Shown here piece after piece: positions 26,101 through 38,495 of a DNA stretch of 64,000 nucleotides. The position numbers were made by a program, and so were the translations under genes. The stretch is taken from contig NW_009799100.1 of NCBI RefSeq assembly GCF_000213175.1, positions 1,187,475-1,251,474 of the forward strand. The letters run 5' to 3'. The notes beneath the pieces were generated by a model. It saw only the letters and a list, made by a program, of their open reading frames with translations. It did no database searches and was not told the DNA's origin. This DNA is from Neurospora tetrasperma FGSC 2508 (lineage: Eukaryota; Ascomycota; Sordariomycetes; Sordariales; Sordariaceae). Within the stretch, counting starts at the first letter, position 1; each line of letters begins with the position of its first letter.

Positions 26101-28702
26101 TGACCATCATGACAACGACCCCGAAAACCACCGAGAACCTGAACTTGTCGATTCTGCAGCCGAACGGAGAGCAAAGAGACGATCCAAAAGGATCTCACCT
26201 GAAGGTGTCGAGTTCGACTTGCCGCCTGCACCGCCCTCGCCCCCACCTGTCGCGCCCGATGCGCCAATTGACGACGAAATGGCAGAGTCAAGATCGCCTC
26301 GAAAGGAAAGGCCCAAGATCAACCGCCAAGGTACAGCTTGGGGTATGGAAGGGAAGAAGCCATCTTCGAGGCCCAAGATCGAACGAGAGGCAAGCGCAAA
26401 GAAAAGGACGGCGCACATCGAGACGCCCGAGAAGCCACCACGGTTCAGAGAGAAGGATGCGGCGGCGGCCGTAGCAGCGCCAGCTCCGATGCAAGCGCGC
26501 TTCGCTAGCGTCTTCACCAGTACCCCTCCACTGTCGCGATCCATGTCCCAGCGCGAGAAGCGACTTGGTCCCAACGGCAAGCCCATCGCACGCAGATACT
26601 CGGATAGCACCAATGCCATCGTCAATCCTCCTGTTCCTCCTGCTGCTGCTTCCCCTCCGCCAGAAGATATCTCATCAAAGGCGGCAAAGGTCTTGGGTGT
26701 CGGTGCCCGCGGTCTCGGGGTTGGCCTTGGCCTTGCGAATGGAATTCTTTCCCATGGCTTTGGGCGAGGTGCTCCTGCTGCGCCTACACGCAACAAGCCG
26801 AGTAAGTTTTTGTGTTGCCTTTTGTTGCAAGACAACGATGTCGCTAACACATGTTTGTGCGACAATGCAGACTTGAACGATGACACGCCTGTGTCCGGTG
26901 CTAATGATCCTGATTTCAGCCCGACCAAGTCAGAACGCCGCAGGGCAAAGGTATGCGACAGCCCAACATTCGCCGCGTCGCAATCGAATCAGTCAGTTAC
27001 TAATTACAAGTCGCAACAACAGCAATACATGTCCGAGGATGACCACGTCATGTTCGAGATGCCCGAAGCTGCACCCCCCGCTCGCCCCCCAGTTCGCCGC
27101 GTTAGCACCAGCAACGCCAACAAGAAGTCGGGCTTCAGCCTGTTTGGCGTCTTTGGCTCGAAGCAACAGCAAGAACCGCCGCCCCGCCCCGAACCTCCTC
27201 GTCGAAGCCGAACAGTTCCTACATACCAGACTACAGATGATGAAGGTGGCCGGCACCCCGCAGCCGCATTCGTCCCCGAGACCGACGCCGAGCGCGAAGC
27301 CCGCAGAGCCGCCCGTCGCGCACGCCGCGCAGAGAAAGAGGCAGCCGAGAGAGGCGCCGCCATACATTCCGCTGAAGAGGCTCGTCGCCAAAAGGACGAA
27401 GCCCGTCGCGAACGTCGCAGAAAACAGGAGGAAGAGGAAGAGGCTCGGAGGCTAGAAGAGAAGGAAGCCCGTCGTGCCGAACGAAGAGCCCGCAAAGCAA
27501 GAGAGGAAGACGATCGCCGTGCCAGAGAAGAGGAAGAACGCCGAGCTGAAGACCAAAGAGAAGCGGAGCGCGCCGAGCGGAGGAGGATACGGGCCGAACG
27601 AGCTGCTGCCGAGGCCGAAGCCGGACATCGTGACGTCAATGGCGGTAGACAACAAGATGAGCGGCGACGAGCCACCCGGCGTATGCCTCCTGAGTCTGAC
27701 CGTGAGCACGACCGCGACCGCGAAGATGACGAGGAACGGCGAAGGAGAAAAGAGGCCCGCCGTGCTGCCAAGGCCGCTCAGCTTGCTGCTGAAGCTGCTG
27801 CCGATGAGATGGACAGGGCCAGGAGGGAGCGGAGGCCGAGAGAAAAGAGCACGGCCAGACCCGAACCACCGAGAGATGCGCTGCCAGATGAATACGTCTA
27901 TCCAACCTCAAGACAGCAATCCAAGGCTTGGAAGCAGGGGCAAGGACAGCATGATGGATGGCCACGCTCGGGAACCACGTCGTGGGTCAAGGACCATGCT
28001 GAAGCTCCTGCTCCCCCATCGCCGCCCGGGCCTTTGGGTGCCTTTGTCAACGACCATGCCAACGGACATGCCAATGGTGGTGCGCCACCACCGCCACCTC
28101 CTCCTGCTGTTATGCGTCATGAGCTAGATGAGGAAGAGGCTGCTCGGCATGCAAGAAGAGAACGAAGAGCGCGCAGGGAGCAAAAGTACCACGCGGCTCA
28201 AGCGGCCGCTGAGGAAGCCGAGCGCGAGCGAGACCGTGAAAGGGGAGATGCGGCGTACATCAGTGCGCATGATGATGAGAGGAGACGGACGAGAAGGAGA
28301 AGAGGCGATGAAGAACGACCTGATCGCGCTGTACGTGAGCGTGAGCGTGACCATGCTCGACAGCAGCAGCGAGACCACAGAGATCGCGACCCCCGAGACC
28401 GTGCCGAACGCAGTCAGCGCGATCGAGACCAACGCGAGTATTACAGCGCTCGCGACGACCGGGAACAGCTTCCTCGGCCTCGGGAGCGGAAGCGCGGGGA
28501 ACGGGCGGCCGATTACGACGACCGTGATCCCCGCGCGGAGAGGGGAGACAGGGGAGACAGAGGAGACCGTGGGGGGGACCGGACTGGATCCGGCTCCGGC
28601 AGTGATGGGAGGGAGAACAGGAAGAGTGGCGGTGGCGGGCCTGGAGATCAGGGTACTACGCCGAGGAGTAGCTGGTGGAAGAAGATTGCTAGGTTTGGCT
28701 AG
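20183..28702 (+). CDS. Giant low-complexity coiled-coil protein, unknown function
   Basis: One huge frame of 2,839 codons. Two probable introns keep the frame: 26802-26870 (69 nt, GTAAGT, branch GCTAAC, GCAG) and 26951-27010 (60 nt, GTATGC, branch TACTAAT, ACAAG); removing both leaves 2,796 aa. Numbering here ignores splicing. Residues 1-420 are Ser/Gly/Asp/Lys-rich with a G8 run. About 430-1110 holds a dozen degenerate units in which an acidic-Trp motif (DxW) precedes a lysine cluster, separated by Pro runs and Glu-Pro repeats. About 1245-1625 is a long Glu/Arg/Ala coiled coil with three copies of KK-x2-(T/S)PRRFT-x2-(E/D). Two further basic coiled-coil blocks (about 2365-2550 and 2645-2800) lead to a C-terminus ending SWWKKIARFG. 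No catalytic domain is seen. Composition resembles cell-cortex or septal-pore tethers such as Leashin or SPA proteins, but this is only analogy. Confidence 0.85.
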   Translation: MSRRSRLPSALHAPQEEDSRWSSYTPRDPTATAQRAQKSQPSRSSLPRPVSSSIPRPVATIPRSDPKRRGKDGDSYPDSSPWPWLDPDQDDEFRQVAKKSKQKKKTGGGGGGGAQQPKQTNNDGGEGSQKEGDDGGYDGKSNGGDASNGAGGGPGKSGNGGDKGDGDKKDEKAKKEAVDDEGQKKDDEEKEAENANKSPLDDDWNQATSKIRQKGKRGDAIGSVTQDKPTPRSLDDKAKSHGNSDKSNDLDEVKLDTATSINANRVFTDNASIDNRSSGNSRIEENKSSGERTSSDSKPSGFPWSALWGGGLKWGAGSHKEQPKTQVKHEDKLENDPWAKSKNTKTFPGSFDAAEETREEPAVTEPKSDTKGDLDDKQTGMNGKYSANEKKQDSDDDKYRVDSMYAKGVKKDERKDDHDDGFVVSTKKSKKSKNNTSAWDVEPDAWQEPVVEPKTEPKPELTKTTDLEPEDDFFETFPAVKKNEKSSTRLGQSSRLDAFAPTLKKANPDPWEVFGAKKKKTRIGAAEEPMIRTRKADPELLPAERSSPIAEPEPEIEPIDDEKLEPILPYKPPTKKAWWDEPPGPPSPVKGKKKKGKYDIADEPPREPDPEVEPIEESKFKTDNTVEEDDFWNHYQTTAKKDKKKSKRSELSEEAVPPPPPPPPPPVEPVETFPWDDVPIKKNKKGRRGQTEPEPPPPPPVELEPVAEPEPEPEPEPEPVSGPPQFPESDEDGEHPGGWFSSFLHKTDKKKSRHTSPMHPPLEEPEPVQPVPEPEPELQPEPETKVEDDHWDYPISKKDKRKKKGKTSETVPPPPPPPPELSQRSKSSKYDKEDEYDLYSASSSKKSKRDKKGYTERVPSPEPYVSEPVEEVISELEEPEPEFDAEPELEAQPEDTAASDREDRPSHDEWGYSKRDKDKKKKKKGTEIEVKSKTESRSSRKPEPEPEPDSKRKKAKDSIWSLSSDPKKDKKKRRGELDEDSKPLASPAPDPPDVWDDDYQDQKKKSAISDAWANYSNKDKKKGKNAVDVLMGLNKSGDPLADSARQSPPSPSHRPGGFFESWETDSDHDDHHKHRKRSKDSSQKPYSIEEPTLDDVWGATMSSKRKKKANAGTDNAPVEVVVDHVPDPIQPGFVEGSRDDKYNQDDSKPESNSYGSSFWGWGGFAKSSSKSSNKESSLHDEPAPPPPPPPAPTPPLDEPELDIWADDDDEPQPVVKAEKEDKKKSKDKKSKDKEPKLSEKELKKLEKEKKKAEKEEARRRLKEAKELEEELKRNAREAKELDEALRRKAERERELEEQAQREAEEQAAREEEERRLQEEEEQRQREEEERRLQEEEACRQREAEEQARIAEEEARIAAEEQARQDEEKKLAKEKAKLDEEAAELETLRLKKEKTPRRFTMREQRRLDILASKFEEIARKRQEEEDERQRAEEEAARIAEEEARLAAEEQARKEEEERIAREVAELEEEEAEFQALRFKKANSPRRFTTKDQQRLQQIIKQHRERKRLKQEEEERKQREEEEERQRQAEEEARLAAEEQARKDEEARLAEEARIAEEEARIAEEEALLAKDEAELETLTNKKAKTPRRFTLMDGRRLDVLTKDVNRRRDEKAAREAAKKAAEEASPEAADQPGDEWQDADEGQGQSNGEDPEAAALKEATERAIRQAEEEAEAKQTKKSSRAKGKSKADPLDDMQLTPEQVDELLGDSSKRDKSVDSQPKEDKPDTNNHAPGGFSLWGAAKRGIFGFGGGGGWEDHNVQPGAPEPEPSAEDNEAAMAAGGVIGGVPPELWDATPKAVSPSPEPTAEPVAYPAKPTKSKKAAGSKSKSKIADRLRVFESLDAGAATPADTDGGPPPAAPSTPPPQHSGYPPPPPAPYLVRSPPSPAISPVVAVAVSPPAQREERRKSSRRSRDKDRGYLRDDDNDYYLSVPPPPPPPPPVVAPSGAPPGGFPGGFPIDDDDDDDDDHRPSRDMHGDHHDNDPENHREPELVDSAAERRAKRRSKRISPEGVEFDLPPAPPSPPPVAPDAPIDDEMAESRSPRKERPKINRQGTAWGMEGKKPSSRPKIEREASAKKRTAHIETPEKPPRFREKDAAAAVAAPAPMQARFASVFTSTPPLSRSMSQREKRLGPNGKPIARRYSDSTNAIVNPPVPPAAASPPPEDISSKAAKVLGVGARGLGVGLGLANGILSHGFGRGAPAAPTRNKPSKFLCCLLLQDNDVANTCLCDNADLNDDTPVSGANDPDFSPTKSERRRAKVCDSPTFAASQSNQSVTNYKSQQQQYMSEDDHVMFEMPEAAPPARPPVRRVSTSNANKKSGFSLFGVFGSKQQQEPPPRPEPPRRSRTVPTYQTTDDEGGRHPAAAFVPETDAEREARRAARRARRAEKEAAERGAAIHSAEEARRQKDEARRERRRKQEEEEEARRLEEKEARRAERRARKAREEDDRRAREEEERRAEDQREAERAERRRIRAERAAAEAEAGHRDVNGGRQQDERRRATRRMPPESDREHDRDREDDEERRRRKEARRAAKAAQLAAEAAADEMDRARRERRPREKSTARPEPPRDALPDEYVYPTSRQQSKAWKQGQGQHDGWPRSGTTSWVKDHAEAPAPPSPPGPLGAFVNDHANGHANGGAPPPPPPPAVMRHELDEEEAARHARRERRARREQKYHAAQAAAEEAERERDRERGDAAYISAHDDERRRTRRRRGDEERPDRAVRERERDHARQQQRDHRDRDPRDRAERSQRDRDQREYYSARDDREQLPRPRERKRGERAADYDDRDPRAERGDRGDRGDRGGDRTGSGSGSDGRENRKSGGGGPGDQGTTPRSSWWKKIARFG

Positions 28703-29498
28703 TGATATTCTCCCAGTGGTTTTCGAATTTGCTTGTTTGCTGATGTATCGAAATTGGTTCGGCTGGAGTTCTGTGTTTGGGGGAGTTATTGTTGTATGAT
28801 TTCATGGTTTGGGCCAGCACCATATATGGATGTGGGATGAGTGTGGGAATCAGGCGACATGGAGTTCAAGGGACGTATGATTGTGGTTTTCTCTTGGGTC
28901 GGTGCAGAGGAGCATGGTGTCTGCCCCTATCCGGTCGCTTGTTACATTTACTTGTTCATGAGAGTGTTTATGATTTGATGATATACACGGATGATGACAA
29001 AGAGATAATAATGACACCGTTTTAACAACGTCGTACTTTTATGGTTATAAGGTGGATGTTAAAGTTGGTGTAGGAATTGCGGGGTGTTCTGGAACAAGTA
29101 CAATCTCTAGTCTCGTTAAGGCATGGAGATATTGCTACAGACAGCTGTTTGAGTTATCTCTGTCGCTGTGTCATTGTGTGCTCATCGTTATCTTTGCCTG
29201 TGCGATGGTTCCTGTGCCGAGAGGTTGGTATATATCGAGTGGTTCGTCTCGTCTCTGTCCTATCTCTCCGAGGCCTTCACTCACTGATCGATCAGTCTTT
29301 AGGCCGTCACCGTCACGATGTACAGCGAAGAAAACATTCCAAAATAGCTCATAATTATTTAGAATCCCCCTTTTCATTTTACCCCCTGGGTATATAACTA
29401 CCAGACATTATCCATTACATAACGTTAAGCATGTCAACCAAAAGACATTCTCATTCACGAATCAAATCCCCCTTTTCCACCATCTTCACCAACCCACT
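28703..29498. other. Convergent spacer, giant gene / NADase
   Basis: About 800 bp of 3' flank for two convergent genes. No conserved frame or structured RNA is recognised. Confidence 0.4.
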
Positions 29499-33205
<3,707 letters not shown>

Positions 33206-33988
33206 CTATTTCTTGATGCCCTTGCTGTCGAGGAAGGCCTTGAGGATGATGACAAAGTTCTCGAGAGCTGCGAGGTACTCCTTGAGCTGAGCGTTGACCT
33301 TGTCCTGGTCGTCACCGAGCTTGGTGTAGAAGTCCTTACGGTAAGGGCAAGCGCTCATGGCAGCGCTGAAGATGGGCTTGATGAGGAAGCTGTGGTGGGG
33401 CTTGAGGGTGACATCGTAGGCAGCGCGGAACGAGGTAGAAAGCTCCTGGTCAGCGGCGGCGACGTTGTTGGCAAGACCTTTGCAAGTGAACTCGAGACCC
33501 CTGGAGGTTTGCTTGTTAGTACACCGTTCCTCCTCCTTCTTCTTCTGGAGCCGTCCAGCCTAATGTTCTCTTACCTGACGAGCCAGAGCAGGGCCTGGCC
33601 GGCCTTGTTCTCCTTGGCCTTTTGCTCGTTGTTTACAAGGTCCTGGAGAGTCTCGGACTCGGTAGGGGCGGCAAGAAAACGCTGGCGGATTTTCTAGAAC
33701 AGATGGAAGCACATTGTTAGCTGGCTGCACTTGGCGTATGTAAGGAACCTCGGTCAATGCTGGACTGGACAGCTGACGCACCTCGACATTGCCGAGCATG
33801 TCGCTCTTGACGGGGGAGAAGGCGGCAGAGCCGAGCACATCGAAGATGGAGACTAGCGACTCGGCAGCCTCGAGGAACTCGGTGGTGGGAATGGCATTGC
33901 CCTTGTCGGCCTGGACGGGGACGTCGGTGAAGGAACGCTTGAGGGTGTTGAGGTAGGTACCTCCGGGGGGGATCTGGCCGGTAGACAT
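33206..33988 (-). CDS. Glycolipid transfer protein, HET-C2 type
   Basis: Small cytosolic protein that carries glycosphingolipids between membranes; orthologue-like to Podospora anserina HET-C2, a heterokaryon-incompatibility determinant. Three exons on the minus strand: 33988-33782, 33693-33575 and 33500-33206, with introns of 88 and 74 nt, giving 206 aa. The N-terminus GTYLNTLKRSFTDVPV is typical. Glycolipid head-group residues expected from human GLTP are present: D63, N67 and K70 in KSDMLGNVEKI, W106 in LLWLVRGLEF, and H145 in LKPHHSFLIKPIF. The C-terminus (KAFLDSKGIKK) and the length match fungal members. The ATG is preceded directly by CAC- and CAA-type repeats. No partner NLR gene (het-d/het-e type) is seen in the window, so a recognition role is only an analogy. 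Confidence 0.93.
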
Positions 33989-35614
33989 GGTGGTGGTGGT
34001 GGTTGTTGTTGTTGTTGTTGCGTGGATTGGTCGTGGAGGATGGTGATGACGATGAAGATGGTTAGTTTGAAAAACGAAAGAGATGAAGAAAGACAAGTCA
34101 GATGTTTAGAAGCAGCAACGGACTCGACGGAACGTGGTGGGAAAGGGGGTCGGTCACTCCATGGCGGAGTGGAACAGTGGAACTTGAAACTGTCACCATC
34201 CCCAATCATTCGACTGTGCCCCGCCCAGAGCTAGGGGACAAGTACCTGAAGGCGGCTGTGCTAGGCTCGCTAGGGCAAAGAGTACATGTCCTGACACGCG
34301 GCAACCAAGAAGGTGCTCCCTCCCCCGCAAATCTGCTGTGTCTCTAGCTCGTCCACTGAAGCCGGTGGTCCCTTTGAAACGCACGGTGTTGAGGGGGTTA
34401 CAGAAGGCAGGAATGGAAAAGGAAGATTCAATATTCTGCAGTGATTGACTTGCATGTTTCGAACAACAGAACACACTGTGAACCCTTGATGTTGCGATAG
34501 GGATGAAAGCTTCCCCTTGCCTTGCTAGAGGTACACTACCTAGCTAGGTAAGTACTCCTTATCGATTAGGGAAGAGTACCTTTGTGGTTAAGTCAGGCCG
34601 CGGTAGGAAGGAACAGGACGATGCTTCTCAACATGACGAGGTTCCATACCGCGGAATTGTAGCCAAGTATTGGTCAGAAGGGAGCTCAAGACCCACTATT
34701 CTGCGCTTGGAGCTCCCCGGTGGATTTCGCGTTCCTGAAAGTCTCGAACTCCCGTCGCCCATGATTGAGGACCTACTCGAGGCGCAGCTGTTGCCTTGTA
34801 TCAATTGGACCCTCAAGGCCTCTTCAGAACATGGCAGTTTCTATAATCGACATTGTCAATTTGAGACAATCCAAGTCTGTGAGCTTCAATCAACGGAACA
34901 GCATGCGGTGCACACTCACACAAACACACAGGCCACGCGGTCGCATCAATGCAATGCAATGCGGCAACACAAGAACTGCTAGCATGACGTCATTCCGAAG
35001 CCATGTTAGTGATGATGGTTTACATAGCCGCTTCCCTTTGGTGTTGTTTTTTTCCCTTCAATTTCTTTCACCTAACCCGGTCTTCCACTTGACGGCTGGA
35101 CCTTTGCGCCTCTTGTGTAATTGCAGCGACTTCTTCCCTCGGCCAACCAGACTTACGCGGAGCAAGAAAAGGTGATGACCAAGGCGGATCAGAGATGCCG
35201 AGGGTTGGGGAAGTCGCATCACTCGCACGTTATTCCGCCCTAAACCGCCCTCTCCATGTTTCTTGGAACCACCCGAACACCCTAGGCACACGTAGTATTC
35301 AACCTATTCTCGAACGAACCTTGTTTATTCTCCGAGCCAACTTTTCTTTCTCGACGGCATTCTCGTCATCCTCCCCCCCTATGTAGTCCAAGCGGGCTTC
35401 CCTTCCTTCCACTCAGCATCCTTGTTGCGCTTACCCTTCTGCTTCTTAAAGAACAGGCTTCCGTCGTTTATCTAGAGCAGCAAGCACCCTACGTACTTTA
35501 GCGCCTCCGCCTTACTGGCCTAGAATTCCCAGATACCCCTCCAATTCTTTACAAAAGTCAACATCACATTGTTTCGCCAGATTGTGCTTCTGAGGATCAA
35601 GCACTGCCACGACA
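33989..35614. other. Divergent spacer GLTP / phospholipase D
   Basis: About 1.6 kb holding both promoters. A (GGT)n(TTG)n tract (33989-34020) abuts the GLTP start. The rest contains short frames without recognised similarity. Confidence 0.4.
34003..34020. repeat. (TTG)6 repeat in the GLTP leader
   Basis: Six TTG units following about four GGT units. On the mRNA strand this is a CAA repeat followed by CAC-type codons ending at the ATG of the GLTP gene, an A/C-rich leader without obvious structure. Confidence 0.8.
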
Positions 35615-38495
35615 ATGGCTACCGCTCTGGCTGCAGGTGATCCTGCTCAGAACGGTAAACACGAACATAAAAGGAGCACCAGCGAAAAGCTCAAGCATCC
35701 CTTTCGCGAGCTCCGCGAAAAGCTGGCCAATAGTAGTTTACACGAACATCTGGTCCACGAGAAGCACAAAATCGGAAAGTTCAAAAACTTGATCAACCCC
35801 CAGCATCGCCATGACGAGGAACACGAAATAGCCTGCGACAAAAAGCGAACAAGCATCTGCACCTCCCATCGTTTCGACTCCTTCTTTCCTGAACGGGATG
35901 GCAACAATATCAAGTGGTATGTCGACGGCAGAGACTACTTTTGGGTAAGTTGACTTCCTCTGATCATGCAGATAATTCCAGCTTACAACCATGCTAGGCT
36001 GTCTCTGTAGCTCTCGAAAAGGCAAAAGAGACCATCTACATTGCCGACTGGTGGCTTTCCCCCGAACTCTTCCTGCGTCGTCCTCCCGCCTATAACCAAG
36101 AATGGAGGCTTGACCAGATTCTCAAACGTCGTGCTGAAGCTGGCGTCAAGATCTATGTCATTGTATACCGCGAAGTCGAAGCCGCAATTACTTGTAATTC
36201 TGCCCATACCAAGCATGCCCTCCAGGCACTCTGCCCAGAAGGCTCACCGGGGCACGGAAACATCACGGTCATGCGCCATCCCGACCACAATGTCCTGGAG
36301 AACGTTGCCGACATGACTTTTTACTGGGCCCATCACGAAAAGTTCATTGTCATTGACTACGAGATGGCCTTCATTGGTGGCCTCGATCTCTGCTTCGGCC
36401 GTTGGGACTACCATCAGCACAGCTTGTCTGATATGCACCCTGAAGGCATCGCCAACGAGATCTGGCCCGGTCAAGACTTCAACAACAATCGTATCATGGA
36501 CTTCAAAAACGTTAAGGATTGGAAGCAGAACGAGCTGTCCAAGGCAGAGCATGGCCGTATGCCGTGGCATGATGTCGCCATGGGAGTGCTGGGTCCATGT
36601 GTCTATGACATTGCTGAACACTTCGTCCTTCGCTGGAATTTCATCAAGCGAGACAAGTACAAGCGTGACAAGCGCTATGACTGGATTGAGCTACAAGGCC
36701 GGCAAGGCGAAGATGAAGATCTAGTTGGAGTCCAGAGGCCCAGATTTCCCGTGGGCGAGTACGTCGTTCATCCACTCACTCCCCTCGCCAACAAACCTAT
36801 CGTCGACCGAGGCACCATACACGCCCAACTCGTCCGCTCCAGTGCTGACTGGTCGAGCGGAATCCTTACCGAACACTCGATCCAGAATGCTTACAGCGAC
36901 ATCATTCGCAACGCACAGCACTACGTCTACATCGAGAACCAATTCTTCATCACGGCCACTGGAAAAGAACAATCACCCATCCACAACACTATAGGCCGCG
37001 CCATAGTAGACGCCGTAGTCCGTGCTGCCAAGGAAGGCAGAAAGTTCCGCGTTATCATTCTCATCCCTGCTATTCCTGGCTTTGCAGGTGACCTTCGCGA
37101 TAATGCAGCTTTGGGTACCCGTGCCATCATGGACTACCAGTACAAGTCCATCTGCCGTGGAGAGCACAGCATCTTTGAGCAGATCCGCAAGGAAGGAGTG
37201 GATCCCAACCAGCACATCTTCTTCTTCAACTTGCGAAGTTACGATCGACTTAATAGGACCGCTGCCGAGAAAAGAATGGAACAAGAAGCTGGAGTGTCGT
37301 ACCAGGAACTCCAGCGAGCCCAGGCGGAGGAAGTCATGAGTGAAGGAATCCACGGCACCTACGACCCCCAAGGTGGCCGTGATTCCCACATGGGCAACCT
37401 AAGAGATCAGAAAGACACCCTGCAGGATTCCGAAGAGCAGAAGCACAGCCGTGATGCGAAGAAGCGGTTCGAGGAAGCTAGGAGCAAGGTAGAAAAGGAA
37501 GGGACCGGCGGCGATGAAAAGGTGAGCGCATACGCTAACGCCGACGGCGAGCTGGACGGCAACATCAACGGAGGCCACTTCAACGGCAGCAACCCGAACG
37601 CCTCGGAAACCAGTAGCCCGTCGAGGGCTAAAGACAATACCCGCACCCAGTCCAATTTCACCGTCGCCCACCACGCGATGGCCCACACAGGATCCGTGGC
37701 CGATGTCACTTGGAACGGCGACCCGGAGGACGAAATCAACAACTGGATTCAGGAGGAGCTCTACGTGCACGCCAAGGTGCTCATCGCGGACGACCGCATC
37801 GTCATCTGCGGCTCCAGCAACCTCAACGATCGCAGCCAGCTGGGCTATCACGACAGCGAGTTGAGCATCATCATGGAGGACAAGAAGACAGTCCAGACTA
37901 CCATGCACGGCCAGCCGTTCGAGGCCGGGTGGCACGCTACCTCGCTACGTCGGTACTTGTGGCGGGAGCATCTCGGTCTCCTGCCGCCACAGGATCTAGA
38001 CGCTAGTGGTGATCCGAATGCGCAGCCACCAGGCGATGACTCGCCCAATGATGCGTGGGAGCGGCATGAGAGCTGGAAGCTGGTGGAGGATCCTCTGAGC
38101 GATGAGCTGTGGGAGATGTGGACGAGTAGAGCGACCAAGAATACCGAAGTGTTCCGGCACTTGTTCCATGCTGATCCTGATGATCACGGTAAGCTTTCCT
38201 CACCTACAAGCCGTCCCCCCCCCCCCCCCCCTTTTTTTTTTTTGTTTCTCGTGATGACTCAACTAACCATCAACAAAAAGTAAAAACCTTCGATGAATAT
38301 AACGCCTTTCTCCCAGCCAAGGGTGTCAAACCAGGTCACATATTTGACCGATACATGCCGCCCGACGACGCCCGGAAGAAGCTGAGTCAAGTGAAGGGGC
38401 ATCTAGTATGGATGCCGCTCGACTTTCTCAAGGATGCGGACATGGCAGAGCGCGGGCTTCAGGTGAACTCGTGGACCGAAAGTGTTTATACCTAG
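35615..38495 (+). CDS. Phospholipase D (two HKD motifs)
   Basis: Hydrolyses phosphatidylcholine or related lipids to phosphatidic acid. Three exons: 35615-35944, 35998-38188 and 38281-38495; introns of 53 and 92 nt; 911 aa. Two HxKx4D motifs are intact: H223/K225/D230 in HHEKFIVID and H701/K703/D708 in HAKVLIADD, the latter followed by the usual GSSNLNDRS. Flanking family blocks include YIADWWLSPELFLRRPP, GLDLCFGRWD, PWHDVAMGVLGP and YIENQFFITAT. The first ~95 residues are basic and the protein begins just before the catalytic region, so it lacks the PX and PH domains of the larger Spo14-type enzymes. A charged, Asn/Gly-rich insert (about 560-660) separates the two halves. The second intron carries an uninterrupted C17T12 run. 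Divergent from the GLTP gene. Confidence 0.94.
38207..38243 (+). repeat. C17T12 homopolymer run within a PLD intron
   Basis: Seventeen C followed by twelve T in the last intron of the phospholipase D gene, upstream of its branch site (CTAAC near 38262). It acts as an extreme pyrimidine tract and is a likely site of length errors or strain polymorphism. Confidence 0.8.

Noticed and set aside
22221-28432. Long minus-strand and +1/+2 frames rich in Ser, Leu, Pro or Arg
   Set aside because: They are shadows of the repetitive giant gene, whose own frame is continuous over 8.5 kb.
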